DNA of 64,000 nucleotides from Monosporascus cannonballus (GCA_004154925.1 QJNS01000042.1:248001-312000), one strand, 5' to 3'; positions 12,701 through 26,455 are shown, counted from the stretch's first letter. Notes: generated by a model not told the origin, from the sequence alone. Translations and numbers: made by a program.

Positions 12701-15550
12701 TAAGATATTTTATTTATTTTAAATAATAAAATTAAAAATAAAAATTAATATTTTACGAAACGAGATGTAACATAATGATTAATAAAATAAATTTATATAA
12801 TTAAATTTATAATTTACGTAATTTTAATTTATTATATTTTATTTACTTTTTTTGTTTTTTGTAAAAATAATGAAAAATATCGTATTATATATAATTAAAT
12901 ATAATACATAATTCCAGCTTAATTTATTTATCGAGTTTATGATTTATATATTAATTAATATTTTTAAATATGATTTAAAAACTTTTCTCCGTTTTATTTT
13001 TTCAGGCGTTATTATAACTTATATATTAATAACGTTTTTACATTTTCGAATTCTAAATTTTGACTTATTTTAAATGTACTATTACTATTAAATTTTCTTG
13101 AAAAATCTTTATTCGAATTATATAATAAAAATAAATATTTAAAAATTGTATATAAATATTTTTTTCATAATATTTGTATATATAATTTGTATATTTATTA
13201 TCGGTATAATTCCTTAAATTATAATATTTTTAAAATAATTATGTATTATATATTTTTTAATTATAAGGCTTAATTTATTTCATTTTAATCTTTTTTATAT
13301 TATTTATATAATAATTAATTTATATAGTTTTTTCTTAATTTACGAAAACCGTAATTAATCGAAAAGTTATAGTAAATTCATAATTTAATCATTTATAAAA
13401 TTAATATTATTCGTTATAAAATAAATTTGATTTTGCGAATTATTATTACGGAAAATATTTTAAATTATATTATTAATATTTAATATTTAAAAAAATATTG
13501 AATTATTTCGCAATAAAACCTTTTATTTATAATATAAATTCCTTATTATATTACGGAATTTATAAATTTTAAATAATTTTAAAAGTTTTGTAATTAATAT
13601 ATATTCGTATTAATATTAAAATATAAAATATTTTTTTAAATCTTTTATTAACTTAATATAACTTTATAGTATTCATATATTATTTGAAATTAATTATATA
13701 TAATATATATTTTTCTAAGAACAATTTTATATTTGAAATTAATTAAATATTATTTAATTTATATAAAATTATTTTATTTAAAATTTCGTAAAGTATTTTA
13801 CTTTATTATAAATTATTGTAATTAAGGATTTTATTATTTATTTTTAAAATTATTTTTTAAAAATTTAATCCGGCTATTTTTTAGTTTAAAACTTGTGTTA
13901 CTTATTTTCAAAGGTATTTTTTAAAAGCAAATGATTTTTCAAAAATAAATTATTTTTATGAAAAAAAATATTTCTTGGAAATATTCTTAATAAATTTAAT
14001 TTTTTAATTCAGTAAATAAGGTATTTTTTAATGTATTCGGAAATTATTATAAGAAATTATTATAAGAAATTATTTTTATTTTATTAGTAAAAAGCTGATT
14101 TATATTTACAATATAAAGATATTTATAAATATATATATTATAATATATATTGTTAATATTCAATATAAAAACATAATAAATAATTATTACATTCTAAATA
14201 ATATAATTTTATATAATTTTATATAATAAATAATTTAAATAATAAAACTTTATAATTAACTAAATAATATTAATTATATATTAAGTAAGTACAATAATTA
14301 TATATAATATATATTTATTGGAAATATTTTTATAAATAATATTAAAACATTTATAATAAAATATAAATTTTATATAATTTATATATAAGTATTAAAGTTT
14401 TTCATTATATATTATTTTTTATTATAAAAAGTAATATTAATTTCTTTATTTGTATTTATTAAGTTATATAAATTTAATTATTTAAAAATTTATAATTATG
14501 TACCTTAAAAATTTATTAATTACATATAAATTTTATTTATATCTTATAAATTTTAATATAATTTGCATAAATATTAAAAATATATGCGAAAAATATTTTA
14601 TATTCGAGATTCTTTTTCTATATATTTTAAATTTTTAATGTTAATAAGATTAAATTTATAACGGTAAATTTATGTTATTATTAAATATCTTACTTACAAT
14701 TATAAATTTATATATATTTAAAAGAATATAATTATTATAATAATAATATTAATATTTAATAATATAATATATAATAATAATATTTAAAACCTATATAATA
14801 ATTTAATAAAAATTAAAATATATATAACGATTATAAAAACATAAAATCAATTTATAATATAAATTATATCAATTATAACTTTATATTTTATATTTTATTT
14901 CTTATTACATATATTAATTTTAAAATTTTTATCCCAATTTCTAAAATAGTATTTTTTAAATTAAGCAATTATTTAATAAAATCCTAACATTATAAATCTC
15001 TATTAAATAAATTATATGTTTATATATATATTAACGTATATTTTATTTCCGGCCATTTTAAAATAATATTTAAATATATATTCCGGAATTTAAATTATAT
15101 ATTTATAATTTATAAATAATTTAAATATATATATATATATATATATTAATAAGTTTTAAATTTTAGTTTCATTAAATCCCGAAAGATTTATTAAGTAATA
15201 TATAATATTATTCCTTTTTTTACTTTTATTTAAATATAATAATTAAATTATTAATATAAATATTACGGAATATTAAATAATAAATAGTTAAATTTACAAA
15301 ATAAATGTTTTTTATATTAGAAGTTTAACCGATATATATTTTTTTAAGTATTTTATCAATTAGGCCGTTAACCGGTTATGGGAATTTATAATTTATAATA
15401 ATTTATATAATATAAATAATATTAGAAATATTATAATCTTATATTTCCGATTAATAAGAATAAAAAACCGATATATATTTTATAATATATTTTATATTAA
15501 CGTTATTTTTGTAATAATAGATAAAAGAAAGTCCGTAATGATATAAAATT
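12700..15550. other. Extreme AT-rich interior of element A; nothing recognised
   Basis: Dominated by A/T with few CpG, aligned loosely with 30050-32870 of copy B. It includes an (AT)n run near 15127-15147. No frame or RNA structure could be supported on either strand. Confidence 0.5.
15127..15148. repeat. (AT)n microsatellite
   Basis: About eleven uninterrupted AT units within the AT-rich interior of element A. Shorter AT runs occur elsewhere (about 26704-26722 and 40728-40743). Confidence 0.8.
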
Positions 15551-15639
15551 AATTATTAAATAAATGTTTTTATATAAAAATTGCATTTTTAGATATTACG
15601 ATATATCTGGTATTAATGTGAAGGATTTCGGTAATTATC

Positions 15640-18300
15640 CGAAATATCCCATTATTATTATATTTATATAAAATTTTAATATAAAGAAACTTTTAAAATT
15701 AACCGAAAAAAAACAAAACAATCGTTCAAATTAGCCGGGAACTTAATTATATTGATCAAAAACGTACTAAAAGAGGAAAGCATAAATCCTGCTATAAGAT
15801 TTATTAAAAACATTAAAAAGATTGATTTCCAAAAAAAAAAAATTATTAACATTTTTAATGAAATAATAATAAAATATACAAACGGTTTTCAAAAATATTA
15901 ATTAAAACCGTATATTACCAAATATTAATCTTAATTATAAAAGAATGAAGTTATAAAACGTAATTAATAAGGCTATATTTTAAACTCGGAATTTTATACA
16001 TTTTAAATTAACATTTAAAAAACCGGATGTCGAAATATTTGTAATAATCATAAAGCAATAGCTTTTTAAATATTAACGAAAAATTATTTATATTATTTAT
16101 TTACCCGCATAATGGGTTCATTATCCCAATTATTTAAACTGAACCAAGATATGTGAAATGTTAAAAAATTAAAAATATTTTAAAAATTAATATAATAAAT
16201 TTAAAAACACCCGAAAAATAAAATTCAAAAACTTTTAATTCCCGGTTATAAATTAAGGGCTATAAATTAAAAAAATAATTTATTAAAAACCACGAGACAA
16301 TTTAATCAAAATCGCATAAAATAAAATTCCGTTAATCTTCTTGATTAGAAATATTTTTTCTATATTTATTATAATATATAATTAATTCGGTTTAAGATAA
16401 ATTAAAATCCAATATAAAGGTTAATTAATTAAGAATTAACCAAAATATTAAATTTACTATATAAATAATATATTAATCCTTTTAATTAATATTATATAAA
16501 TATTTATAATTTTTAAGTTTTATAATTACAAGGTTATATTAAAACTAAGTACGCTTTTTCTTATCGGCTTTAATTAAAATTGACAAATTTTTATTTTTTT
16601 GTTTTCTAACTTAATGTCGTAATTATTTTTTAATTTGTTATTAATATTACTATTTAATAAATTCGGTTTATTTTTAATTTATAAATTCTTAATTTTAATT
16701 TTGATTTTTATTTCGATCTTTTTTCCGATATATTATTTATAAAATTAGGTTATAGATTAGTACGTTTTAATAATGCCGGTAATTCCGGTAACGATATAAA
16801 AATAAACGAATTATACCAATATAAATACGGTAACGAAAATAAGATTAAAGAAATAATAATATTTAAAAGTAGTATATATTACACCGATAATATAATTAAA
16901 AAAACAAAATAACATATCAATTAAAATTCCTTATTACGATATAAATTATATATATAAATATAACGTTGTTAAAACAAGAAATACGAGTCTAAATTACGAA
17001 AGTGTATAAACTATATGCCCGTTAAATATTTAATTTATTAGAATTCATGTTAAACCGTTAATTATAAATTTAAATTGTATAATTATATATAATACATGTT
17101 AATTAAAATAAAATACGATTTAAGGCAGCTTTATAATTTCTTGCGATATGTATCAAACTTATAACGTAAAAATAATTGGTTATCGATATAAATTAATTTA
17201 CGGTATAAATATATGTCGCTTTTATTTAGGATTAAGTAAATTTTTCTGCTTATAAAATATTTTTTTTCGTATATTATATATAATATAAAAAATAAACGGG
17301 TTTTTAAAATATCCTAATATTAGTATTTATCGATACCGAGAACCACCTTAATTATTTTAATTATTTTTTTGAAATAAATAGAACTTTTTACTTTTGTTTA
17401 ATTTATTCGGAAATTTATTAAATCATAATTATTTAAATTTAATAAAAATAAAAGTTTATTTTATTTTTTTTATTATTAAACGGAAATACTTTTGCAAAAA
17501 ATAAATTATTATCTTCTTATTTTTACCAGAGTCTTTTTATTTCTCAAATAATTGTTTTTACCGAACCGGCTTTTAATTATTTTTATACAAATATTTTTAA
17601 ATTTAAAAATTCGGATATATAGAAAAAAATTAAACGTATATATATTATTATAAGGTTCAGCCGGAATTATGTTATTACGGTTTTTCTAACATAATAACCT
17701 TATTTTTTTTAAATATCCCACACACGTTTTATGTATATATTTGCCGTTAAATAACGCGTGTTATTAAGGCCGTAGTTTTATCCGATATTACAAATTAAAA
17801 TTACTTTATTTTGAAAACTTATGAATAATATTTTAACCGGCCTAAAATTAAAAATATAATTTAATAATAAGTTCGGTTTAATTAAAATTATTTGTAATAA
17901 AATATATATTATCCTTTTAATTATCCGAATCCGTTATGTGGTTTTCTATTACGGTTTTTATATTTTTTTAAATAATATAAATTATAATTTATTACGCTTA
18001 AATTATTTTTGTTATTTTAAGTTATTTTAAAATAAATAATTTAATTTTAAATTTATTAAATATTTAATAAGATATAATAATATACTTTATTAATAATTAA
18101 TTATATTTAATTCTATATAATTCTATATTATTTAACCGAATTATTATTATAAATCTTTAATTAAAAAGTTCATAGTATATTTTATTATATTATTTAATTA
18201 ATATCCAAAATATTTATATTTAATTTAAAAATAATAATATATATATTAATACGAATAAAAGTATCCGATTATTTTAAAATATTATATATGCGAATTCGGT
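15640..18300 (+). pseudogene. Element A coding remnant, centre (unknown protein)
   Basis: Aligned with copy B at 32950-35600. Shared + strand strings include NNAGNSGNDIKINELYQYKYGN in A (16770-16840) against a NIKINELWQYKYNN-like string in B (34078-34130), a DMYQTYNV / DMYPIYNI pair (A about 17148, B about 34435), and ILTRPK / ILTGQK near the end (A about 17830, B about 35140). The agreement over several hundred codons after allowing for RIP suggests a large protein on +. No family could be named. Confidence 0.45.
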
Positions 18301-18314
18301 TTTTATAAGTTATT

Positions 18315-18504
18315 TGTGACGGGCATAATACGTAAGTTAAACGGAGGTACTGCCTAATAAAAGTTTATATTCAAGGTAAGCAGAAAAAGGGAGATATATT
18401 TAGTTATTAACGAGGTGGCTATTCTTTATATATATATGGGTAAGTTTGGGCTAAGAAGTTCGTTCCGTAAGCCCGAATTGCCTTATAAGTTTTAGCTTAT
18501 AATA
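18315..18504 (-). repeat. 3' LTR of minus-strand Gypsy
   Basis: 190 bp; on + it runs from TGTGACGG to TAATA (family end TGTAACA). Matches 23686-23875. A GCC-rich stretch and the polypurine tract lie directly inside it (18505-18560). Confidence 0.85.
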
Positions 18505-18599
18505 TTACCCTTTTCTTCGCCCTTAGGGAATAACGAGGTTACGGCGAGGTGGCGGCGGCTTTATTTATATCTTTTTTTTTGTTTTTATATATGTTTTTA

Positions 18600-21500
18600 C
18601 GTTTTCGCCAAACCCATTTTTATTTTCGAACAATTTTTCAAAATTGTTAAAGGCAGTTATATTTTCGAAATTATTACATAAATTTAATACCGATTCGGCG
18701 TAAATTACTTATTTTACGAATAGCCTTTTTCGGCGACCGCGGTTTATACGTTTATTTTCGGCCTTTAATATGTATTTTATTATATATTTATTTTTTAATA
18801 ATATTGGTAACGGTTAATGATTATTTAAAATTTAATTAAATAATAGGTTTTTTGTTATTAATTTTAGCGACTTTACGTCGAATTTGGGATATATTTCCGA
18901 TAATACGTTTAGTTTTATGGTATTATGCGGCATAAATACGGTAATCTTATATTTAATATATATCCAAAATAATATTTTTAAATAGTTATAAGGTAATTAC
19001 GTTTTTTAAATTTAAGTATATTAAGCTTTTTGTTTCGAAATACGGTATTTATTTTTTAAAAACATTAATTACTTATTTTATGTGGGCTTAAATTAACGTT
19101 ACAAAATTTATATAAACTTTATATTTTTTCGTAATTTTTTAACGAAATTAATTTTTTTTATTTTAAAGATTAATTAAAAAATTATTGGTATTTCGTTAAT
19201 AGGTTTTATATCGTACTTATAAGTTAAAAAAAGAAATTTACTTTTAATACAAAGTTGTTACCGTAAAAAGTTAATTATACTGCTCGTAAAAATTCGACCT
19301 AATTATATTATCCGTAACTTATAAAATAATGGAAATACGTAAATATTTTTTGCTTAATTCTTTTGGTAATTTTATGTATTTAAAAATAAAAAAATATATT
19401 ATGTTTTCATTATATACTTATTAAGTTATGTAAAAAAATCCAAAATGTATTTATTTAATTATTTTTTTATTAAATATTAATTTTTTTGGGGAAACTATAA
19501 TATTTTTAATAATAAGTAATAAAACGTTAAAGGTATATTTCCGCGTTTATATTAAATATCGGCTTTAAGATAACCGTTATCGTTAAGTAATAATAAAGTA
19601 CTATAAGAAAACGAAAATCCTTTTTTTGTTTTACCGGTAAGTCTATTATAAGGTTTATCGAAAAATTTAAATAAAATCGGTTTGAAATAGTTAAAGGCCG
19701 TAATAACCTTTTTTTCGTTTTTTTCCATACGTATAATTTGCTATATACGTCGTAATTATAATAAAAATAACGTATATTTTAAACTTATGCCGGCTAATAA
19801 TAATTACGGAATAATATTATTAACGTAACGTTTTTTTAGGTGGCTAATAATATAAAAATTATATATCTATTAAATTATTAACATCCGGAACGTTTTTTAA
19901 ATTATAACAGGTTTTTAAAATTAAAAAAATATTCCGTCATAAAAACTTTACCGTATTTATAATTAAGGAGAAATTACGGAATTTTGGGCTACGACGGCGT
20001 ATGCTATATTTAAGGTTTTATTTTTAATAAATTTTAAATATTATATTTTTTGAAGGTTTTTTTCAAAAAAATATTTTTTGCTAAAGGGTATAACCGGTCG
20101 TTCGTTATTATCTCGTTTTAAGTAAATTATAGCCATTAAAACCTTTTGGATTTGCGTTAATTCGTTAAATAACTATTTTTCTTTAATTAGCCGGGTTATT
20201 TATTTTTTAAACCTAATATTTTTTTTACCGTAAAATACGTTTTATGATTTGCAAAATATAATATCGGATTAATTTATTAACTTATTAAAACAATATTTAA
20301 ATACGAAATTAAAAATAAATAAAAAGCCGGCTTATCGAATTTATTATTTTAAAAATATACGGGTCCTGATAAAATATTAAACATTTACGTAATTTATTAA
20401 GATTATAAAAAATTAATAAGTTTTTAAATTTTCTTTTTATTCCGTTAACATTTTAATGATAATTAATAACTTTTTATTATATATTTCATAATTATATTTA
20501 ACTAACAATAACCTTTTTAAAAAATACGTAATTAATTATAGGTATTTTAACCAATTAAGTTAAAATAATTAATTTTTAATTATTTAGCCGGAATAATTTA
20601 TTTTTATTATTATTTTTTTCGAAGTTTTAATACGTAAGGATAAGTATTATAATAAAACTCTTTTTAAATTTGTCGAAAATTTATTATTTTTCGTTTTTTT
20701 AACCGAAGGAAATCTTTTTCTTGATTAGTTATAAAAAAGACCGTTATTCCGCTAACGTTTATTATAAAGGTTAAGTAAAAATTAATAAAGTTAATAAAAA
20801 TTTTAATTTTCTTATGTTAATAAAAACCTTTTATTCCCGAATAATAATTATTCTTTTAGGATTAATTTTTAGGCTTATTCTTATTTCGATAATAAACTTT
20901 AAGTATTTTGTTTTTAAAATTATAAATTTGTATTTATTTATGTTTAATTTTAAATTAGTTTTTATTAAACGGTAAAATATTAACTTAATCTTAATTATAT
21001 AATCGGTTCGAAAACCGGATAAACAAATTTATGTATTATTTATATATACGTAATAAAAATTATTAAAATAACGCTTTCATATAATATTAATTTACTGTTA
21101 AAAAGCAGCCGGTATATTATAAAGGTCGAATAAATATACCAGTTATTCGAAAAATCCGAAACCTATACGAAACGTAATTTTTTATTCGTTTCCTTAATAA
21201 ATACGTAACCGGTAAAAGGCCGTTTAAATGTCGAACTTTTTAAATTACCGGACTTATAATAAGGTTCCTAACGTTTTCTTTATTAATAAAAAAATAACGA
21301 TTTTGCTTTATAACCTTATTTAATTCTTTATAATTTACATAAAATTATAAACTGTCATTAAATGTTTTTATTAATAATAGGAAGATATGTACGAAAAAAA
21401 TATTACTTTAAATTTAATTTTTATTAAATAAATATATAAATATTTTACGTAAAATTAGTAATATTTTTCTTAATATCCATTATAAAAGTTTTTATGGAAT

Positions 21501-23600
21501 TATTTTTTCTTAACTTAAAGTATTTATATTTAAATTTATCGTGACGTTATTATTATTACGATAAAATAATAATAATAATTTTTATTATTTATAAAAAGGT
21601 TTCGGAATTTTTATATCTTTTTAATAAAGTTTTATTATATTCTTAAAAATTAATGATAGCTTTATTTTTAAAGCGTTATTAATATTTTTTATAAAAATTG
21701 CAAATAATTTTGTCCCGTTTTTCTTGCAGTAGTTTTATTATGTTATTGTCGCAAAAGTTATAGTTATTATTAAGCAGGTTTTTTTATATATTTATAGCCG
21801 CCTTTTTAAGTAATTTTTAGGTTCTTTATTACAATTTCTTTTGCATAATATAGACGTTATAACGTCGTTTGAAAAACGGGTAAGCCGTTATTTCGCCTTA
21901 TATATGATATTTTTATATTTTATTTAAAACTTTCCCAGGATAAAAAAGTAAAATTAATGCTTAGTTACGTACCCCTAAATTCGTTTTAGGCAATTATTTA
22001 AATTTACGTTAATATAAATAATTTTTCAAATTCTAGTTATTATAAGTTCGTTATTGTTTACCAGTTTTAATTAACAGGATATAATAAAAATATGTTATAA
22101 CTTTAAATGGCAAATTAATTATTAATTATATATAAAATAATAAATATATTTATTATCGATTAGAACGTTTATATATATAATATTATTAATTAAGACTATT
22201 AATATAAAAAATAATATTTAATTTATTATTAATTTTTTATAATTTCTTTTTATTATATCTTTTTTATTAATACTTTTTAATAAAAGTTACTTTTTTAAAT
22301 TTTCGTTATCCAAATTATTATTCCCGTTAATAATAATTTACGAATTTATTGCCGTAATTTCCGTTTTAATCGAATAAGGCCGTTTTACGGATTTGTATTT
22401 ATGGTATTTTTAATTCGAATGATTTGTAACGGCATAACGGAAATATTGCTTTTTCCGTTTCCGAACTTTTATTTCGTTATCGGAAAATTATTTCGCATAA
22501 GGCCGATTATCCGAACGCTATTCCAAATTATCCTTAAATCGAATTTTTTTAATTATTCCGTTATTTATTCATAAATTTTGAAATTAACGTAATTAACTGC
22601 ATAATATCCGTAATAAGCATATTTCCTTAAACGTTTATTATTTAAACCAATTTATTAATATTATTAATATATTATTATTAATTAACCGTTTCATTTTTTT
22701 TTACCGGAATACCAAATTATTATTTTTTTATTTATATAATAATTCAATAAAACTTTTAAACCATTAATTACTTTTTTTACCTTATATATTTAACGGTTAT
22801 AATCGTTATAAGGTATATTTTTCGCGATTAACGTATTACGGAATTATATATTAATATTAACATTTAAAAAAAATATTTTAATAATTAAAGGTTACGTTAA
22901 ATTTTTATATTTAGTTAATTTAAGTTTAAAATCTATTAAATAATTTTATAACCGTTAATTATTACTCTATTTTATACGTTATAATTACTTTTTAATAAAT
23001 TATACCGTTTACTTATTTTCGAATTTTTTTATTTAAAAAAACAAATTATTAATATCGAAATCCTTTTATAATTTTGTTTTCAAATTAATAATTAAATTAT
23101 AATTACTTTTCAGAAATTATAAATATTATAATATTTAAATAAGTTATTACAAAAAAACCGGAAATAAATTAGTTTTTTTTATTTTTGTACGAAATATGGC
23201 GAAAAAAAACGAAATATTTTTTATTTTCTGTATTAAGAAAATTATTTTATAAGTTTACAAATTTGTTGTTATAAACGCGTTATTAAGCTGCGGGCTTACC
23301 GTAAGTCCTTAATAAAACAGATTTTATTTTATAAAGGCCTTTTTTTTTCGTTTTCGTAACAAGATATTTTTTTTATTTACATTATTTAATTAAGTAAATT
23401 ATTTATTATTTTGTTCCGGTTAAGAATTAATTTGATAAATTGTTTTTGTTATATACTAAGTTTTTAAAATATATTTACGAACGATTAATATTATAAATCT
23501 TTTTTAATAATTCCGAATAATCTTAATACCGTAAATGTATTTATGATTTTGTCGGTAATGTTATTTCGTAATTATCTCGCTACAAGATTTTTTTGGCTTA
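18600..23600 (-). pseudogene. Gypsy gag-pol remnant (minus copy)
   Basis: Degraded gag-pol. Read on -, 22310-22450 reproduces the gag-end segment found at 6030-6180 of the plus copy, and 19600-19740 reproduces the FSVNFIIDLPAK integrase block. Domain positions otherwise follow by colinearity with the plus copy. No open frame is longer than about 60 codons. Substitutions between the two copies are mostly C/T and G/A, as expected for RIP acting on both. Confidence 0.8.
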
Positions 23601-23685
23601 TTATCCGTAATTACAATATTTTTAGGAAACGTTTCTTTTTTATTTAATTTCTTAAAAGCTGCAATAAACTATAACTTTAAATATC

Positions 23686-23875
23686 TGTAACGGATATAAT
23701 GCGTAAGTTAAACGGAAATACGGCCTAATAAAGCTTTATATTTAAAGTAAGCAGTAAAAGGGTCAAATAGTTAGCTATTAACGAGGTGGCTGCTCCTTAT
23801 ATATATATGGATAAATTCGGGCTAAGAAGCTCGCTCCGTAAGCCCGAGCTGCCCTATAGGCTTTAGGCTGTAACA
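23686..23875 (-). repeat. 5' LTR of minus-strand Gypsy; best preserved of the family
   Basis: 190 bp. On - it starts TGTTACAGCCTAAAGCC and ends ATCCGTTACA. It keeps GGGCAGCTCGGGCTTACGG followed by the partner GCTTCTTAGCCCGAA, an imperfect hairpin, and then TATATATATA. This is the reference used to place the other three LTR boundaries. Confidence 0.9.
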
Positions 23876-23880
23876 TTATT

Positions 23881-25440
23881 TTGGAATTATAAAACTTCAT
23901 AATTTTTTTATAACTTTTAACGAATACCCCCGATTTATTATAATTTGAATTAATTAATTACAAATGTTTCTAATATTTGCTTTAATATTAATATAAACAT
24001 TAATTGTAAAAATAAAACGTAAATTATTAAATTCGATTAAAAATATTATTTAATATTTTAAACATATTAATTATTAAAAAATGTATATATGCTTAATTTT
24101 AACGTTAGCCTTTAAATATAAGGAAAATAATACAATGAATTTAAGAATAATTAAGATTAAAACGTCGGATTTCGGCCTTATAATTATATGCAATTAAGCT
24201 GTTAATTGAATAAAACCAGTTATATTTTGTAATTTATGGTATAATTTTTTTAATAATTATAATAGACAGAAATTAATATATATAAGTAAAAAGAATGCAA
24301 CGTAATTTATAGATTTTAATATATTAATATTGGAAAATCTCTTATTTAAATAATAAATATATTGCTTTCATAATAATGAAATTTTATGACTTATTGAAAA
24401 ATGAATTTTAATAAAATAATTTAAAACTAATTATTTAATATTTATTTAGGATTAAAAATAATATGGTTATATCATGCGGCACCTATACGGTTCAATATTT
24501 CTAAATTAAAAGTTTTCGTTTTTACAAATATTAAAATAAAACTACAATATAAAATTATTAATATCAAAATTGATGACTTTTCCATTAGTATAATTAATAA
24601 TATGATTTAAATAATAATTAAATCAAATTTCCAATAAAAGAATTTAAATAATTAAAGGTTTTTTAATTTTTATCTTAATAATAAAAAAAGTATTAAGTTT
24701 TCCGACAACCAAATTATATACGGTATCGGCTTGTATTTTTATAAAATACGGCCTTATTTGTTAAGCATAATAATTAATATAAAATAAATAAATTAGCGGC
24801 GTAAAGTTTTTATAAGGTTAACGGCCGTATATATATTATGGGCATATAAATTAATTACGGTAAAATCAGAAAAAAACCACTAAAAAATTAAATAAAAATT
24901 AATATTTTGTTTTGGAAAATTGAGTATTTAAAGATTTACAATATTTACTTTATATTTTTGAATAAATTACCTACATTAAGTTAATTAAGAAAAAGAGATA
25001 TTTCGGAATTTGCCATAAACGACTTTATATTTTATATATTATTATTTTAACTTATAAGGTTATTTTATTATCTTATTAGTTTAAAAAAGATAAAGGGTTA
25101 TGACATATATTAGTTCGGATTTTAGCTTATCTTTGTATAATAATTGTTTTTATTTCGCATTAATTAAAATTGTTATAATTTTAAAAAATAAAAATTATAA
25201 TTTTGTATTAAATTATATAAATTCAAATACTAAAAGTTTCGTAATTAATATATATTATCAAAATTATTATTAACAATTTTTGTGAATTTGCTTGAAATCG
25301 TACTAAACGGAATAAAATAATTATAATTTGTTATTAGGCCGTATTTTAGAGGTTTTGTTATTTTTGTAAATATTATTCTTAAAGGAGTTTAGCTGATATA
25401 TTGGTCTTTTAACCAATACTTCTTCATTAAAAGCCATAAC
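23881..25440 (+). pseudogene. Element A coding remnant, right part (unknown protein)
   Basis: Continues element A after the Gypsy insertion and aligns with 35600-37160 of copy B. Shared + frame pieces include VLSFPTTKLYTVSACIF in A (24695-24745) against ILSFPKIILYIILTYFF in B (36413-36463), and IYIMGI / VYIMLMYKLIT near A 24830 and B 36550. The reading is not a known family. The last ~150 bp before the palindrome is a conserved GTTATTTTTGT-containing stretch. Confidence 0.4.
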
Positions 25441-25476
25441 TGTGGCTACGGCTGCTGCGCCGCAGCCGCAGCCACA
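25441..25476. repeat. 36-nt palindrome near right end of element A
   Basis: Folds on itself with 16 of 18 pairs (outer arm TGTGGCT/AGCCACA, inner CGGCTGC/GCAGCCG). It ends exactly 36 bp before the element terminus at 25512. Copy B has the equivalent at 37166-37201 with the same spacing. It is almost untouched by RIP. Confidence 0.85.
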
Positions 25477-25512
25477 ACCTCCAAAATGAGTTTCTGATCA
25501 AGATAAGGTAAC

Positions 25513-25518
25513 GTGCTA
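25513..25518. repeat. Right TSD of element A (GTGCTA)
   Basis: GTGCTA directly after GGTAAC; partner of 3532-3537. Confidence 0.85.
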
Positions 25519-26307
25519 GCGTACATACACTTATTATTACGACGTGACAAGCCCAGGCCTGCGAAAACGGTGGTAACAACAAGGATAATACGACCCACCC
25601 TGTAAGTTACGCAATAAGTAATCATTAACATTTGCGTAATTACTGTTATATAATTGTAATTATAAAAATTAAAAAGTATTTCGAAAAACGCAGTTAAGTA
25701 TAATTAATAAAATTATAAAAAATTATATATATATTTATATTCTCCATTATTACAGCAATAAAGATTTTGAACTATAATTTATTAACTAAAAGGCTTTCAA
25801 TTTTATAAAATGTAATTAATTAACATATTTATTATTTAAAATATTCGAATATTTTCATTGATTTAAATTTAGACAATTTAAGTTTAATAATTCATAAAAT
25901 TATTTTACCGTTATATGTTGTAAAGATTTATTCAATAATACTTTTAAATTTAAAATATTGTTATCGACAATATGTTTAGGAATTAAAAGGTGATTTACGA
26001 AATATCTAATCATAATGTAAATTTAAATAACAAAAATTACTAATTGAATATAATTTAAAAAAACCTTTAATAAATTAAATTTTTGAAATAAACGATTTCT
26101 TTTACTTAAAACGGAAAATATCCCTTTTATTATGTTGCTTTAAACGGCATATAAAAATTCGAAAGTAAAAGCAAAATCTCGAATATTGAAATCTTTGTAA
26201 AATACATTACATTATTTAAATAAATTTTACTAAAAATTGAAATTTTATAAAAAACCTTTAAATATAAATTCAATAATAGTATTTCCGTAATGTTATAATC
26301 ATTTTTT
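25519..26307. other. Spacer between elements A and B; no gene seen
   Basis: The first ~120 bp is GC-richer and was continuous with 3340-3531 before A inserted. Read on -, 25625 to 25519 is open (MLMITYCVTYRVGRIILVV at its start) and hydrophobic, but I recognise no protein. From about 25640 the sequence is AT-rich without supported features. Confidence 0.45.
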
Positions 26308-26455
26308 ATATACTTATAACGTAACTGGAGGGTTGTTAGATGCGCTCTTATAAGGTGGATTTGGATGTTCAAGCTCCAATTGGGGTTTGAAATTGCAGAT
26401 CTTTTGGTGTTGTGGTTAGCGTCGCACCCTCGCTTATCTCACAATATTCCAAACA
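26308..26455. repeat. Direct repeat left of element B
   Basis: About 148 bp, GC-richer, aligned throughout with 37478-37625 in the same orientation (landmarks: ATAACGTAA, then TATAAGGTGGATTTGG/TATAAAGTGGATTTAG, then GGTTTGAAATTGC/AGTTTGAAATTGC, then TGGTTAGCGTCG/TGGTTAACGCCG). With B removed the two copies are about 410 bp apart. They could be short terminal repeats of a small element or two dispersed fragments; nothing decides it. Confidence 0.65.

Larger units (their letters stand above)
18315..23875 (-). mobile_element. Full-length Ty3/Gypsy element, 190-bp-LTR family, inserted in A
   Basis: 5,561 bp flanked by TTATT at 18310-18314 and 23876-23880, a perfect 5-bp TSD. LTRs of 190 bp lie at both ends. 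The internal sequence on - is colinear with 4802-10018: gag about 22300-23600, RT about 20990-21440, integrase about 19130-19870 (a block at 19600-19740 mirrors 8770-8930). It splits element A between points equivalent to about 35600 of copy B. Confidence 0.92.
3538..25512 (+). mobile_element. Unidentified 10.8-kb TIR element, copy A (split by two Gypsy insertions)
   Basis: Left end GTTACCTCAGCTAGCTCAGG; right end reads, on -, GTTACCTTATCTTGATCAGA. Flanked by GTGCTA at 3532-3537 and 25513-25518, a perfect 6-bp TSD. Removing the nested Gypsy elements and one copy of each 5-bp TSD leaves about 10,810 bp, against 10,758 bp for copy B. The copies align from end to end: for example 3538-3700 with 26480-26640, 11040-11330 with 28370-28650, 16770-16850 with 34055-34130, 24690-24730 with 36400-36440, and 25441-25512 with 37166-37237. 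The interior is strongly RIPed; the ends keep more G and C. No transposase could be recognised. Differing TSDs argue for a staggered-cut integration rather than site-specific recombination. Confidence 0.85.

Noticed and set aside
13000..15500. CRISPR array or satellite in the AT-rich interior
   Set aside because: No regular repeat-spacer pattern; apparent repeats are simple A/T strings. A CRISPR array is also not expected in a fungal genome.
25441..25512. Helitron 3' end (hairpin near terminus)
   Set aside because: Both copies have TIRs and 6-bp duplications, and there is no CTRR end or insertion between A and T.
26130..26372. 80-codon frame on - between elements A and B
   Set aside because: Spans an AT-rich spacer and a repeat whose second copy (37478-37625) is not open; no protein similarity.
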